This document shows, in pieces, positions 35,619-43,966 of a DNA stretch of 64,000 nucleotides. Made by a program: the position numbers and the translations under genes. Positions within the stretch are counted from its first letter, which is position 1; the number at the start of each line of letters is the position of its first letter. Below the pieces are notes generated by a model. That model had not been told where the DNA came from. It saw only the letters and a program-made list of their open reading frames with translations, and ran no database searches. The DNA is from Deltaproteobacteria bacterium GWA2_38_16 (GTDB taxonomy: Bacteria; Bdellovibrionota; JACOXK01; 2-02-FULL-40-11): the NCBI GenBank assembly GCA_001797335.1, contig MGPE01000006.1, forward strand, positions 123,326 to 187,325, written 5' to 3'.

Positions 35619-36326
35619 TTAAATGCGAATGCCCAAATCAAAGTAAGGAAGCATTGACATTCCAGAAATCGCTGTCGTCTTAAATGTAAGTCCAAGTTTC
35701 AAAAATAATGACGACCACGTCCACAGGTGGCTGGCTCCAAGACTAAATTTATGCACTTTTAAATCATACCCTGTCCCTACCAACACTGTTCGTTTGTCAT
35801 CAAACCGATACTCTACATCATTTTCAACATTGGTCAGCTTTCCTTTCATGGTCGGTCCTCGATTGCTGCTTAAAAAATCCCCCTGCAAAGAAGTGTTGTT
35901 GAGATTTAAATGATACAATACAACCTCACTTAACCTTACAGAGGCAGTTGCTCCAATGAAGTAACGATACAGAGCTGAGTTTTGAACTTCAGGCAATTGC
36001 TCAAGCGTAATGTAAAACATCCCCGCTCGAGCAGAAACGGCGATGGGATCTGCTCTAAATATCCTAACCTTTCCAAATAAATTCCACGACCCTAAAAGAT
36101 CGTATAAAGGAACGGTTTCAACGGATAAGTTATCCCACAGACCATAGCTCACTTGCCGTAAGCTCAACAAGAGCTCACTCCGATTCACTGTATAAGCGGT
36201 ATCGCCTAGGTGAGCCTGAGTAAGATCTCGTCGATGAACAAGGGTAGAGGAGGAAGCGGCTAGAATAGGTCCCGTCAAAAGCCCCCCCAATATCAGAATC
36301 AAGACAAAGTGCTTTATTTCCCCCAT
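35619..36326 (-). CDS. Probable outer-membrane beta-barrel protein of unknown function
   Basis: 235 residues with a signal peptide (about 1-24, LAASSS). The mature part is rich in alternating hydrophobic strands with aromatic residues (SWNLFGKVRIF, AGMFYITLEQL, HLWTWSSLFLKLGLTF), a pattern seen in small outer-membrane barrels, although the last residue is Ile rather than Phe. There is no obvious ribosome-binding site; the start lies about ten bases from the predicted sigma-54 transcription start, so the message may have a very short leader. Confidence 0.65.
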   Translation of the reverse strand: MGEIKHFVLILILGGLLTGPILAASSSTLVHRRDLTQAHLGDTAYTVNRSELLLSLRQVSYGLWDNLSVETVPLYDLLGSWNLFGKVRIFRADPIAVSARAGMFYITLEQLPEVQNSALYRYFIGATASVRLSEVVLYHLNLNNTSLQGDFLSSNRGPTMKGKLTNVENDVEYRFDDKRTVLVGTGYDLKVHKFSLGASHLWTWSSLFLKLGLTFKTTAISGMSMLPYFDLGIRI

Positions 36327-36347
36327 AGTTTCAAGCCGATTGGCTAT

Positions 36348-36363
36348 GCAAAAGTATGGCCAA
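36348..36363 (-). promoter_or_regulatory. Sigma-54 (-24/-12) promoter for the 36326 operon
   Basis: Minus strand TTGGCCATACTTTTGCA: GG (36361-36360), ten bases, GC (36349-36348). The -12 block TTTTGCAT is very good; TGGCCA deviates slightly from TGGCAC. Predicted start near 36336. Confidence 0.65.
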
Positions 36364-36467
36364 GATGTACAGTGTAAAAAATATTGTCATTTCAATAAGT
36401 TAGACATAAAGGAAGGGCCTAAAAATGCCCAAAGGCTTGACAACGTCTAGAAACTAAACAGAAAATG

Positions 36468-36491
36468 TCATTCCTGGCTTGACTAGGAATC
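36468..36491. repeat. REP-like imperfect palindrome (GTCATTCCTGG...AGGAATC)
   Basis: ATTCCT and AGGAAT flank GGCTTGACT, preceded by TGTC. This is the form of short interspersed palindromes common in proteobacterial genomes. It lies at the 3' end of nagZ and may act as a weak terminator or mRNA stabiliser; only this copy is visible here. Confidence 0.4.
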
Positions 36492-38197
36492 TATTTTCGA
36501 GAAATAGTAGAGGTTTCTTTTTTCTCAACCAAAACCACATCCTTATTTAACGACACAGGAAGTGTCCCATAAGGCCTCAAAATCCCCGATAGTACTTGAG
36601 CAGTAGCATGAATAAGTTCTTTTTCCATCCCATAGCTACACACATAGGCAGAAACATGTTTTAGTTTTCTTAAAAAATACGGCGAACCAAAAGAAATCAC
36701 CGCAATAGGTTTTTCAATTGTTTGAGACAGCTGATTAATAATATCTAACTGAGAGGGATGTGTTACTCCAAAAATAAATAAATCATACCGTTCTTTGCGC
36801 TGAGTAATTTCTGAAACCGTCGATTCAATTTGGGAAAGTGTGGGACGGGCGGGCATTAATTGTAATCCCGTACGTTCATAGAAAAATTTAAAATCACGAT
36901 AAAAATTATCGAGCGGAGTAATTAATAATACACGTCTGGTATCTTCTTCTTGAAGAGGGAAAATCCCTCCTTCATTTGTCACAACGGTCACCGCATGATC
37001 TGCAATTTTTTGAGCCAAGTTTTTATGAAGTGTATTTCCCAACGTTTCTGCAAGTGCAGGTCCTCGGTGAGGTTCAAAAATTCCTCGTTTTAGTTTCAAC
37101 TTTAAAATTCTTTTAACGGATTGATTAAGCCTTTGCTCACTTAATTTTCCTGTTTTTACAGCTTCCAACAATGTTTTAAAAACTTCATATTTTTTATTCT
37201 TCGTCCAACTGACCATCACCATATCCGCCCCTGCCAAAATAGCTTTTAAGGCTGCCTCTCCTATTCCATAGTCATTTTGAATCGACTTCATTTCCAAATC
37301 ATCTGTAATAATCACTCCTTCAAAATTCATTCGGTTACGAATAATATTGGTTAATAAATTATATGAAAAAGTGGCAGGAATTCCTGAGGGATCTAGCCCT
37401 GGAACAGAAATATGGGCTGTCATAATGGCATCTAAGCCATTTTCAATGGCTCTTCTAAAAGGGATTAAATGAAATTTTTCAAGATCCTCTAAATTTTTTT
37501 GAAGGACAGGAACCGTATAATGAGAATCTTGGATCGTATCTCCATGCCCTGGAAAATGCTTAGCCGTGGCTACGACGCCTTGCGATTGAAGCCCTTCGAT
37601 GTACCACATTCCCAATTGCGAGACGAGTTCTGGGCTCTCACCAAAAGACCGAATCCCAATAACACTATTTTCTTCATTCGTATTAATATCCAAGACCGGA
37701 GCTAAATTCATGTTAATCCCCATCGCTGACAAATCTAGTGCTGTCATTTTTCCCGCCATAAACGCAAATTGAGGTGAACGTGTGGCACCAATGGCCATCG
37801 CCGAAGGCAAAATTTGTGTATTTTTGCGAATTCTGGCCACCGATCCGCCTTCTTGATCCACGGCTATAAAAAGAGGAGTTTGATGTTCTAAACGGGAAAT
37901 CTGCTGAAGATCCAATACAAATTCTTTGACTTGAAGAGGATGGGTTACATTATGAGAATAAAAAATAACCCCTCCTAATTTTAAATCTTTCACCAATTTT
38001 TGAGTTTCAGGAGTTAGATGCTTATCTTTTACTCCCACCATCAAGAGTTGCCCCACCTTTTGAGCTAAGGTCATATTAAATAGCATCTCTTGAACAGAAG
38101 GCGATTCTTCAGACTGAAATACTAAAGAAGTATTGGATGCATACCCATTATTGAAGATAAAACAGCCTAGGCTAATGAGAATATAAAGCTTCTTCAT
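36491..38197 (-). CDS. nagZ: Beta-N-acetylhexosaminidase NagZ-like (GH3)
   Basis: 568 residues: signal peptide (about 1-20), GH3 N-terminal barrel with VDQEGGSVAR (113-122), KHFPGHGDT (213-221, general acid/base His in a mobile loop) and ITDDLEM with nucleophile Asp299. The region beyond about 380 is a second GH3-type domain (VVTNEGGIFPL). NagZ removes GlcNAc from muropeptides. The exported, two-domain form resembles Bacillus/Bacteroidetes secreted NagZ more than the short cytoplasmic enzyme of enterics. It is 30 bases downstream of an acyltransferase gene. Confidence 0.92.
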   Translation of the reverse strand: MKKLYILISLGCFIFNNGYASNTSLVFQSEESPSVQEMLFNMTLAQKVGQLLMVGVKDKHLTPETQKLVKDLKLGGVIFYSHNVTHPLQVKEFVLDLQQISRLEHQTPLFIAVDQEGGSVARIRKNTQILPSAMAIGATRSPQFAFMAGKMTALDLSAMGINMNLAPVLDINTNEENSVIGIRSFGESPELVSQLGMWYIEGLQSQGVVATAKHFPGHGDTIQDSHYTVPVLQKNLEDLEKFHLIPFRRAIENGLDAIMTAHISVPGLDPSGIPATFSYNLLTNIIRNRMNFEGVIITDDLEMKSIQNDYGIGEAALKAILAGADMVMVSWTKNKKYEVFKTLLEAVKTGKLSEQRLNQSVKRILKLKLKRGIFEPHRGPALAETLGNTLHKNLAQKIADHAVTVVTNEGGIFPLQEEDTRRVLLITPLDNFYRDFKFFYERTGLQLMPARPTLSQIESTVSEITQRKERYDLFIFGVTHPSQLDIINQLSQTIEKPIAVISFGSPYFLRKLKHVSAYVCSYGMEKELIHATAQVLSGILRPYGTLPVSLNKDVVLVEKKETSTISRK

Positions 38198-38227
38198 GTT
38201 TTGACTCCTTCTTTACTGTACGTATCG

Positions 38228-38917
38228 TCAAAACAAAAAGAATTCTTGAGCCTGATTTTTAAGGGTTTGAAGAGAGCGCTGGAGATCTCCATCAAATTCT
38301 ATAGGCTCACCACAAATAATTACCGCTTTTGAAAAAGGGATAGGAAACCACATATGATCCCAGCTTTTATGAAACACAAATTTATGTTTGGCGTTACAGG
38401 CAACTGGAATAATGGAATAATGCCCTTTATGAGCAATATAGGTCACTCCTGGTTTTACTTCATGACGCGGTCCTTTGGGACCATCCACAGCAAAGGCCAA
38501 ATCTCTCCCTCGCATTGCATTTAAAATTTGCTCTAACGTTTCTGGCCCAAAATGACGCGTAGAACCTCTCACCATTTTAATCCCAAGGAGAGTTAAAAGA
38601 CGTGCAATGAGTTCCCCATCTTTACTTCGGCTGGCCATGCTCACAAAACCTCTGAATGCATACCGCAGGGCAAGAATGGGAATGTCTTCATGCCAATGAG
38701 CATAAATATAGGATTTTTTGCGATCTCTTTTAAAGTGCTTTAATCCTTCAGGTGTTTGCTGAAGAAGTTGAATGCGAATGGTCAGCATGTATGGATATAA
38801 AACCAGGGCAAGAACAAGAGGAAAAATCCATCTCCAAAAAAAATTTTTAAGAAACTGCATGATATTTAAAGTTATTTTCTTATATCTTAATAAAATACAT
38901 CTTGCAATTTGAGACAT
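38228..38917 (-). CDS. Lysophospholipid acyltransferase family protein (DUF374-like)
   Basis: 229 residues, or 210 if the ATG at 38860 is used (MQFLKNFFW...). One N-terminal membrane helix (about 25-50). The core has the acyltransferase pattern: AHWHEDIPIL (His/Asp-containing substitute for the HxxxxD motif), SRSKDGELIARLL, RGSTRHFGPETL, AFAVDGPKGPRHEVKPGV and IIPVACNA, typical of DUF374/KDO-lipid-type acyltransferases acting on lipid A precursors or phospholipids at the inner membrane. GGAGG abuts the first ATG without a spacer, so the start is uncertain. Confidence 0.85.
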   Translation of the reverse strand: MSQIARCILLRYKKITLNIMQFLKNFFWRWIFPLVLALVLYPYMLTIRIQLLQQTPEGLKHFKRDRKKSYIYAHWHEDIPILALRYAFRGFVSMASRSKDGELIARLLTLLGIKMVRGSTRHFGPETLEQILNAMRGRDLAFAVDGPKGPRHEVKPGVTYIAHKGHYSIIPVACNAKHKFVFHKSWDHMWFPIPFSKAVIICGEPIEFDGDLQRSLQTLKNQAQEFFLF

Positions 38918-38958
38918 CCTCCATTAAGTTTACGCCACTCTTTAAGGAGGTTTCTGGA

Positions 38959-40533
38959 TTGAGTAACAAAGATTTAATCACCTCTCATCTCACGATGGTG
39001 AACGAGGTCGGGCGAAAAATCCTCACCACCCCAAACATTGAAACTCTTTACACCGAAATCACCAACATCCTTCAACAAACCTTTAATTTTCATCACCTCT
39101 CTCTTTGGATTTATGATGTTAAAACGCAAGAAGCTATTTTAAAAGCCAAATCTGGTGTTGCCCCCTATCAAGATGAAATTGGCCAAAGACGATCTATGGA
39201 TATTGGCATTATTGGATGGTGTTTAAAAAGTGGAAAAACCATTTTGGCCAATGATGTTACTCAAGATCCTCACTACTATCACTACCCTGGTCTTCAAACA
39301 AAGTCAGAACTCTGTGCACGCATTAAAATTTATGACCAAGTCATTGGAGCGCTAAATGTGGAAAGTGATAAATTGAATGCTTTTGAGGAAAGCGATGTCA
39401 CCGTTTTAGAAACAACGGCTGATCTTTGTGCCTTAGCAATTTATCTTACCAATTTTAATAAAGAACTTGAGCATCAGGTTGAAGAAAAAACGGCTGAGCT
39501 TAGAGCTGCAAATGAAAAAATTATGCAGCAACAACAACTTTTAAAACATGAAAATAAATCTTTAAAATCTTTTATTGATCAAAAAATTCCTTCTTTAAAA
39601 ATCATTGGCTCTTCTAAGCCTTTAATGCAGCTTTTAAGTATGGTCGATAAAATTGCACCCACACAAGCCACCGTTTTAATCCAGGGAGAAAGTGGAACGG
39701 GGAAAGAACTCATTGCCCACCGCCTTCATGATATGAGCGATCGAAAAAATGCTCCCTATGTCACTATTAATTGCGGTGCCCTTCATGAAAATCTTTTAAA
39801 AAGTGAACTTTTTGGACACGAAAAAGGCTCTTTTACCGGCGCTCACGCATTAAAAATTGGCCTTGTAGAAACCGCCCATGGAGGTACGCTCTTTTTAGAT
39901 GAAATTGGAGAAATGGGAAAAGAAATGCAGGCTAAACTGCTTCGGTTTTTACAAGAGGGGGAATTTTATCGCATTGGTGGAAAAAAACCTTTAAAGGTCA
40001 ATGTCCGCGTCTTGTCTGCGACCAACAAGGATTTAGAAACAGAGGTTAAGGAAGGTCGTTTTAGAGAAGACCTTTATTATCGCTTGAATACCATTACCCT
40101 TCGAGTTCCTCCGCTTCGAAAACGCTTGGATGACATTGATCATCTTGTTGACCATTTCTTAAAATCAGATTTATGGGGAGAATCTAAAGTTAAAAAAATA
40201 TCATCAGAAGCACAAGAACTTTTAAAACAATATGACTGGCCAGGCAATATTCGAGAACTTCAAAATGTGCTTGAACGACTTAAAATTTTATCAGATGGCG
40301 ACACAATTACGGTAGAAGATATGGCAACCCACATTAAATTTTCGAATAAAGCCGCTGTTGAAACTTCTGATTATCTTTCTGTTACCGCTTTATACGAGCT
40401 TGAAAAATCTCATATTTTAAAGACTCTTGAATATTTCCAGGGAAATAAAACCAAGGCCGCCAACGCCCTAGGAATTACCATTAAAACGCTTTACAATAAA
40501 CTCAGCCGTTACGATAACGTTGTTACTCATTAA
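38959..40533 (+). CDS. Sigma-54-dependent activator with GAF sensor (GAF-AAA+-Fis)
   Basis: 524 residues from the TTG at 38959, preceded by AAGGAGG with an eight-base spacer; the frame opens further upstream but would overlap the divergent gene. GAF domain about 20-165, coiled linker about 170-205, AAA+ domain: Walker A GESGTGKE (243-250), GSFTGA (290-295, variant of GAFTGA, which contacts sigma-54), Walker B GGTLFLDEIGEM (308-319), and a Fis-type helix-turn-helix at the C-terminus (NKTKAANALGITIKTLYNKL). It has no receiver domain, so it is controlled through the GAF ligand. It is the natural candidate to activate some of the six sigma-54 elements in this window. Confidence 0.95.
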   Translation: MSNKDLITSHLTMVNEVGRKILTTPNIETLYTEITNILQQTFNFHHLSLWIYDVKTQEAILKAKSGVAPYQDEIGQRRSMDIGIIGWCLKSGKTILANDVTQDPHYYHYPGLQTKSELCARIKIYDQVIGALNVESDKLNAFEESDVTVLETTADLCALAIYLTNFNKELEHQVEEKTAELRAANEKIMQQQQLLKHENKSLKSFIDQKIPSLKIIGSSKPLMQLLSMVDKIAPTQATVLIQGESGTGKELIAHRLHDMSDRKNAPYVTINCGALHENLLKSELFGHEKGSFTGAHALKIGLVETAHGGTLFLDEIGEMGKEMQAKLLRFLQEGEFYRIGGKKPLKVNVRVLSATNKDLETEVKEGRFREDLYYRLNTITLRVPPLRKRLDDIDHLVDHFLKSDLWGESKVKKISSEAQELLKQYDWPGNIRELQNVLERLKILSDGDTITVEDMATHIKFSNKAAVETSDYLSVTALYELEKSHILKTLEYFQGNKTKAANALGITIKTLYNKLSRYDNVVTH

Positions 40534-40975
40534 CGGCATAGCCTGTGTTTTGATCCAACTTGGATTATTTCTAATCCTTTCTAAACTTCCTACTCCTGCC
40601 GATGCTCTCTTGCTTCAACTTACTTTTTCGAAAGAAACATTTACTCACATTGCTCAAACATGGGGGATAGAAGGAACCCATATTTATCTGAACCATTATT
40701 ATTTGGATATGATGTACCCTATTTTTTATTCGCTTTTTCTCTCAGGCATTCTTAAAAAATTTTCTTCCACTTCTATTATTTATCTTCCTTTTATAGCCTG
40801 TGCTTTTGACCTCATTGAAAACACCTGCCACATTCTTCTTCTTACTTCTGGAAATTTTTCTTTCTCACTTATTATTCTAGCGGCTCTTTGTGCCTGGATA
40901 AAGTGGATCATTCTTCTCATTACTCTAATTCTAGTATTTTTATTCTGGAAGAAAAGCCCATCCCCTCCATATTGA
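40520..40975 (+). CDS. Small integral membrane protein with insertion-altered C-terminus
   Basis: 151 residues, four predicted membrane helices (about 3-22, 58-75, 85-105, 113-140); NHYYLDMMYPIFYSLFLSG and CAFDLIENTCH are recognisable landmarks of an uncharacterised membrane family. It overlaps the activator gene by 14 bases, so it is coupled to it. Its last codons run through repeat copy A. Copies B and C keep the alternative ending WKKSLR-stop in the same frame, so the present tail SPSPPY probably arose when the cassette entered at 40959. Confidence 0.75.
   Translation: MLLINGIACVLIQLGLFLILSKLPTPADALLLQLTFSKETFTHIAQTWGIEGTHIYLNHYYLDMMYPIFYSLFLSGILKKFSSTSIIYLPFIACAFDLIENTCHILLLTSGNFSFSLIILAALCAWIKWIILLITLILVFLFWKKSPSPPY
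40911..40958. repeat. DUF167 3'-end repeat, copy A
   Basis: TTCTTCTCATTACTCTAATTCTAG then TATTTTTATTCTGGAAG and AAAAGCC. Read on the minus strand it spells the DUF167 C-terminus GFSSRIKILELE-stop, as in the genuine gene at 44427-44648. The similarity stops abruptly at 40958, marking the left edge of the first inserted unit. Confidence 0.85.
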
Positions 40976-41000
40976 CTTTCTATTCTTTTTCCAATATATA
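40972..41000 (+). promoter_or_regulatory. Promoter of the first exported-protein pair (possibly leaderless transcript)
   Basis: TTGACT (40972-40977), 17-base spacer, TATATA (40995-41000). The expected start is within about two bases of the ATG at 41009, and there is no ribosome-binding site, so the message may be leaderless. It lies 14 bases inside the inserted unit, next to repeat copy A. Confidence 0.6.
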
Positions 41001-41008
41001 TCCCCCGC

Positions 41009-42364
41009 ATGTTCATTCGTTTTTTAATAATTTTTGCACTCCTCTTATCTTCTCATTTTTTAAATGCCGATCGCGCCAATCACAATGATAAGATCATTTC
41101 TCTAGATCCTTCTTTGAATTCCTTTAGCAGAGATGAAGCACTTTTAGCTTCTTGGCAGGAGATGAGAGATGTTTCTGTCACACGCCCTGAAAAAATAGGT
41201 TCTGAAGAAATCCATTTATTAAGATATGCCATCAAGATTGGAAAGCATAAAAATACCCACCTTCCTCTTTATTTCTGGAAAGAAAGTTCTAAGACATTTG
41301 AGAATGGGAAGGAAAGCTCCAAAGCAGATTTTGAGCAAACACTTTCTTTAGAACAATCGCTCTCTCAAATTCCGCCTCAAGCCATCATTTATACTATATA
41401 TGATGGAGAAGAAGAGCATAAGGTCGTTTTCTTAATTCAACCAACCAAGGGACTCAACACCGTTGTTTATGGAGATAATGAAGAACCATCCAAAAATACT
41501 TTTGAATTTAAAACATCTTTGGATGCTCCTAAGATATTCTATCAAGAAAAAGTCGTACAACATATCCTTCAAGCTATTTTAAAAATGAAACCTCCAAAGG
41601 AAGACATACATTTTTCAGATCTTAAAAATGTTCAAACGGCAGAAATAGTTAGCACCTTTGAAGTAAAGCTAGGAAATAAACATAACGTCACTCCGAAAGC
41701 CCATTATGGATTTAATACCTATCAAAGAGAATCCCTTTCTATCCAAGGAAATCCAGCCATTCCTACCTTCCTAACCCATCTTAGATTGGAAGATAAAAAA
41801 GTAGAACTTGATCGCATTGTTGTTGGAGATATGGAAGCCTTAAAATCATATCTTAAAGAAAACATGAAGAAGGATAAAGCAATTGTCAGAAATGAAAAAG
41901 ATTTATTGGAGACCATAAAGGAAGATTTGAGTGCTAAAAAGATCAATAAAAAACACCAATTTTTAAAAGAAGATATAGATCGAGCAATCATTGAAGCCTC
42001 TCCAGAAGCCATTTCACAAGCAGTAGACAGTATTATTAACTACTTTGATGGAAATATGGCCTGGGACTTCATGCCTGAAAACGTAAGATCAAAAGAAGAT
42101 CTTTATGAAAACTTAAAAGATGTTATTACCACAGCTAAAAAATTACATATCCCAGATATTGTTTTATTAAATGCAGCAGAGCGAATGATCGATACTGTTT
42201 TTAATCCTCATAACTATCAATCAGTTAAAACACCAGACCATTATCTTCTGATGAAAAAAGATATTTCGCTTGGAAAATATATTGAAGGATTACCTTCTGA
42301 TATAAACGTGGAACTTTATTATGGCTATATTAATCAACAACTAATTTATTGGTTTAAAATATGA
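41009..42364 (+). CDS. Exported protein of unknown function (cassette 1, first gene)
   Basis: 451 residues with a signal peptide (1-20, SHFLNAD). The mature chain is hydrophilic, Lys/Glu-rich, mixed alpha/beta, without cysteine-rich or catalytic motifs I can identify. It overlaps the following lipoprotein gene by four bases (ATGA), so the two are made together. The pair lies between repeat copies A and B and is AT-rich with many AAA/GAA codons, compatible with recent acquisition. Confidence 0.72.
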   Translation: MFIRFLIIFALLLSSHFLNADRANHNDKIISLDPSLNSFSRDEALLASWQEMRDVSVTRPEKIGSEEIHLLRYAIKIGKHKNTHLPLYFWKESSKTFENGKESSKADFEQTLSLEQSLSQIPPQAIIYTIYDGEEEHKVVFLIQPTKGLNTVVYGDNEEPSKNTFEFKTSLDAPKIFYQEKVVQHILQAILKMKPPKEDIHFSDLKNVQTAEIVSTFEVKLGNKHNVTPKAHYGFNTYQRESLSIQGNPAIPTFLTHLRLEDKKVELDRIVVGDMEALKSYLKENMKKDKAIVRNEKDLLETIKEDLSAKKINKKHQFLKEDIDRAIIEASPEAISQAVDSIINYFDGNMAWDFMPENVRSKEDLYENLKDVITTAKKLHIPDIVLLNAAERMIDTVFNPHNYQSVKTPDHYLLMKKDISLGKYIEGLPSDINVELYYGYINQQLIYWFKI

Positions 42365-43248
42365 AAAAAATTCTTTATTCTTTAATGATTGTTTCTTTTA
42401 TTTTCCCATTAGGATGTTCTAAAAAACATAAGAGTGAACATCTTTATCCTTCTACAGGATTTTATGCTTTAAAACTTTACGCCGCTCTTAATACCATTGA
42501 TCAAAATTTTTCCCCCAATACAGCTGTGGTTTATTCCGATATTAAGCTCACTCAACTTGAAGTTCAGCATTGGTATGATCATGACAAAGGTACCCGTGAC
42601 CCTGCTTATCCTAAAAGAGATACCTGGGGACATTCTTATGTGGTTGAAGTCACCGGACAAAGTATTAAGGAAAAATTATCTGTGGCTGCATTGCCAATAG
42701 AATTTGATTATGGCCATGATTATCCTCTTCGCGATGGCGCACAAAAAATAAGTTTAAAAAGATTATCTTTACTGAACTCTGCAAATGTTTATTCATTGGT
42801 CTCGCCCCACTTAAATCCCATGCCCGCCCCTATTCAAGATCATGCTTTTTTCACGATCGCTACAGGAAGTCTTCCTCAACTTAACTCTACACTTACCAAT
42901 GGAGTGGCTTATCCCTTTAGTATCGGAATAACATCTCCACAAACAGCTCCACTTGTTTTAGCCTATTATCCCTTAGGTGCATTTGAAGGATATATACCCT
43001 CTTATGCTGTAAATAATCAGAGTAATGCTGATAGCCGTATTTCCAAACACGTTAACAATGTTCCTGTTTTATTTACAGATACCAGCGCTCGAATTAAAAT
43101 ATATGGAAGCTACACACCTTCTATTGATAAAGTAACAGGATTTATTGAACACGATTATTATCAATACGGAACATTTTCAATTCAAGATGTACAAAAACCT
43201 GAAAGCATTTTGCAATTTGAGATTTTTGGTACACCCATTCACAAATAA
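42361..43248 (+). CDS. Lipoprotein of unknown function (cassette 1, second gene)
   Basis: 295 residues with a lipoprotein signal (lipobox PLGC, Cys19). The mature part is predicted beta-rich (VVYSDIKLTQLEVQHWY, YVVEVTGQSIKEKLS, AHISLKRL-like strands) and looks like a surface or periplasmic beta-sandwich. Translational coupling with the preceding 451-residue exported protein suggests a complex or an effector/immunity-type relation, but nothing in the sequence proves either. Confidence 0.75.
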   Translation: MKKILYSLMIVSFIFPLGCSKKHKSEHLYPSTGFYALKLYAALNTIDQNFSPNTAVVYSDIKLTQLEVQHWYDHDKGTRDPAYPKRDTWGHSYVVEVTGQSIKEKLSVAALPIEFDYGHDYPLRDGAQKISLKRLSLLNSANVYSLVSPHLNPMPAPIQDHAFFTIATGSLPQLNSTLTNGVAYPFSIGITSPQTAPLVLAYYPLGAFEGYIPSYAVNNQSNADSRISKHVNNVPVLFTDTSARIKIYGSYTPSIDKVTGFIEHDYYQYGTFSIQDVQKPESILQFEIFGTPIHK

Positions 43249-43262
43249 ACCACTTTTATTAA

Positions 43263-43359
43263 TTCTTCTTACCTCTCTTACTCTAATTCTACTATTTTTA
43301 TTCTGGAAGAAAAGCCTGAGATAATTTGAATATGGGATAAAATCGATATTTATTTCTTT
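43263..43359. repeat. DUF167-locus repeat, copy B (internally deleted relic)
   Basis: 43263-43337 matches copy C (44416-44490): TATTTTTATTCTGGAAGAAA, AGCCTGAGATAATTTGAATA and TGGGAT are identical. It is then joined to AAAATCGATATTTATTTCTT (43339-43358), which matches 44695-44714 upstream of the real DUF167 gene. Copy B is therefore a second DUF167 locus lacking about 205 internal bases. Confidence 0.85.
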
Positions 43360-43373
43360 TCTACTTTTTCTCT

Positions 43374-43402
43374 TTGCTTTCATTCCTGTATCTTTATATA
43401 AT
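43374..43402 (+). promoter_or_regulatory. Promoter of the second exported-protein pair
   Basis: TTGCTT (43374-43379), 17-base spacer, perfect TATAAT (43397-43402). It lies 15 bases to the right of repeat copy B and about 210 bases before the start codon at 43613. Confidence 0.65.
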
Positions 43403-43612
43403 AAATCTTTTCTGCGTTATTGATAAAGAAATCGGCAAAATAGCTGAAAAATCCCCAAAAGAAACTTAAAATATTCCCCCTATACTTTCACCATGGAAGA
43501 AAAGTCCGAAAAATTACCCTTGCAAAAGAAAAGTTGTCAGGTAAAACATCTCTAAAATTAAAGGAAATAAATCCTTTGATGATTTTGATGATTAAGATAG
43601 GGAGGTGTTAGC

Positions 43613-43966
43613 ATGTTTAAGCAAGTTATATTGTCAATAGTTGGTTTATTGATGTTTGGATCAAATGCCTTTGCATTACAGTGGATGAACTGTTCTAATG
43701 CAGATGGCTCTCTTAAAAGAGTAGAAACGGAAGTATGGGGCGCAAATCCTGTGGAATGGCTTTCTAATGGCGAAACGGTTGTAAATGCTGAAGAGGAATT
43801 TAATGATGCCAAAAAAGTTGTTCTTGAAAAAATAGACCGAACAAAAGTTTCTGTAGATGAAGTATTTGCAACACAAGTAACTGTTAGTACTACCGTTGGA
43901 AATGCAGAATTCAGAGTCACAGATTTTGTAATTTGCAAATCACATCGAGACAACAGGAAAGATTAA
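43613..43966 (+). CDS. Small secreted protein (cassette 2, first gene)
   Basis: 117 residues with a signal peptide (1-21, NAFALQ). The mature part of about 95 residues has two cysteines (Cys27 and Cys108) that could form one disulphide, and a VTVSTTVGNAEFRVTDFVICK beta region at the end. GGGAGG lies seven bases before ATG. Its stop and the next start overlap as TAATG. No family recognised. Confidence 0.7.
   Translation: MFKQVILSIVGLLMFGSNAFALQWMNCSNADGSLKRVETEVWGANPVEWLSNGETVVNAEEEFNDAKKVVLEKIDRTKVSVDEVFATQVTVSTTVGNAEFRVTDFVICKSHRDNRKD

Larger units (their letters stand above)
43249..43612. other. 364-base interval without a gene: repeat copy B, a promoter and a long leader
   Basis: Holds repeat copy B (43263-43359), a sigma-70-type promoter (43374-43402) and a leader of about 200 bases for the second cassette, ending with GGGAGG seven bases before the ATG at 43613. 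A 20-codon frame at 43494-43556 is the only short ORF seen and is not convincing as a gene. Confidence 0.6.

Noticed and set aside
22280-36390. Shared TATTTTTTACACT(T/G)TAC near 22280 and 36375 (opposite strands), each near a GCCnnnnGGC dyad
   Set aside because: Only about 17 bases, AT-rich, different arrangement of the flanking parts; could be chance, and no third copy was found.
43177-43383. Minus-strand ORF across repeat copy B
   Set aside because: Out of frame with the DUF167 remnant and antisense to the lipoprotein gene; copy B is a relic, not a gene.
43494-43556. 20-codon ORF in the leader of cassette 2
   Set aside because: No ribosome-binding site and no recognisable peptide; probably not translated.
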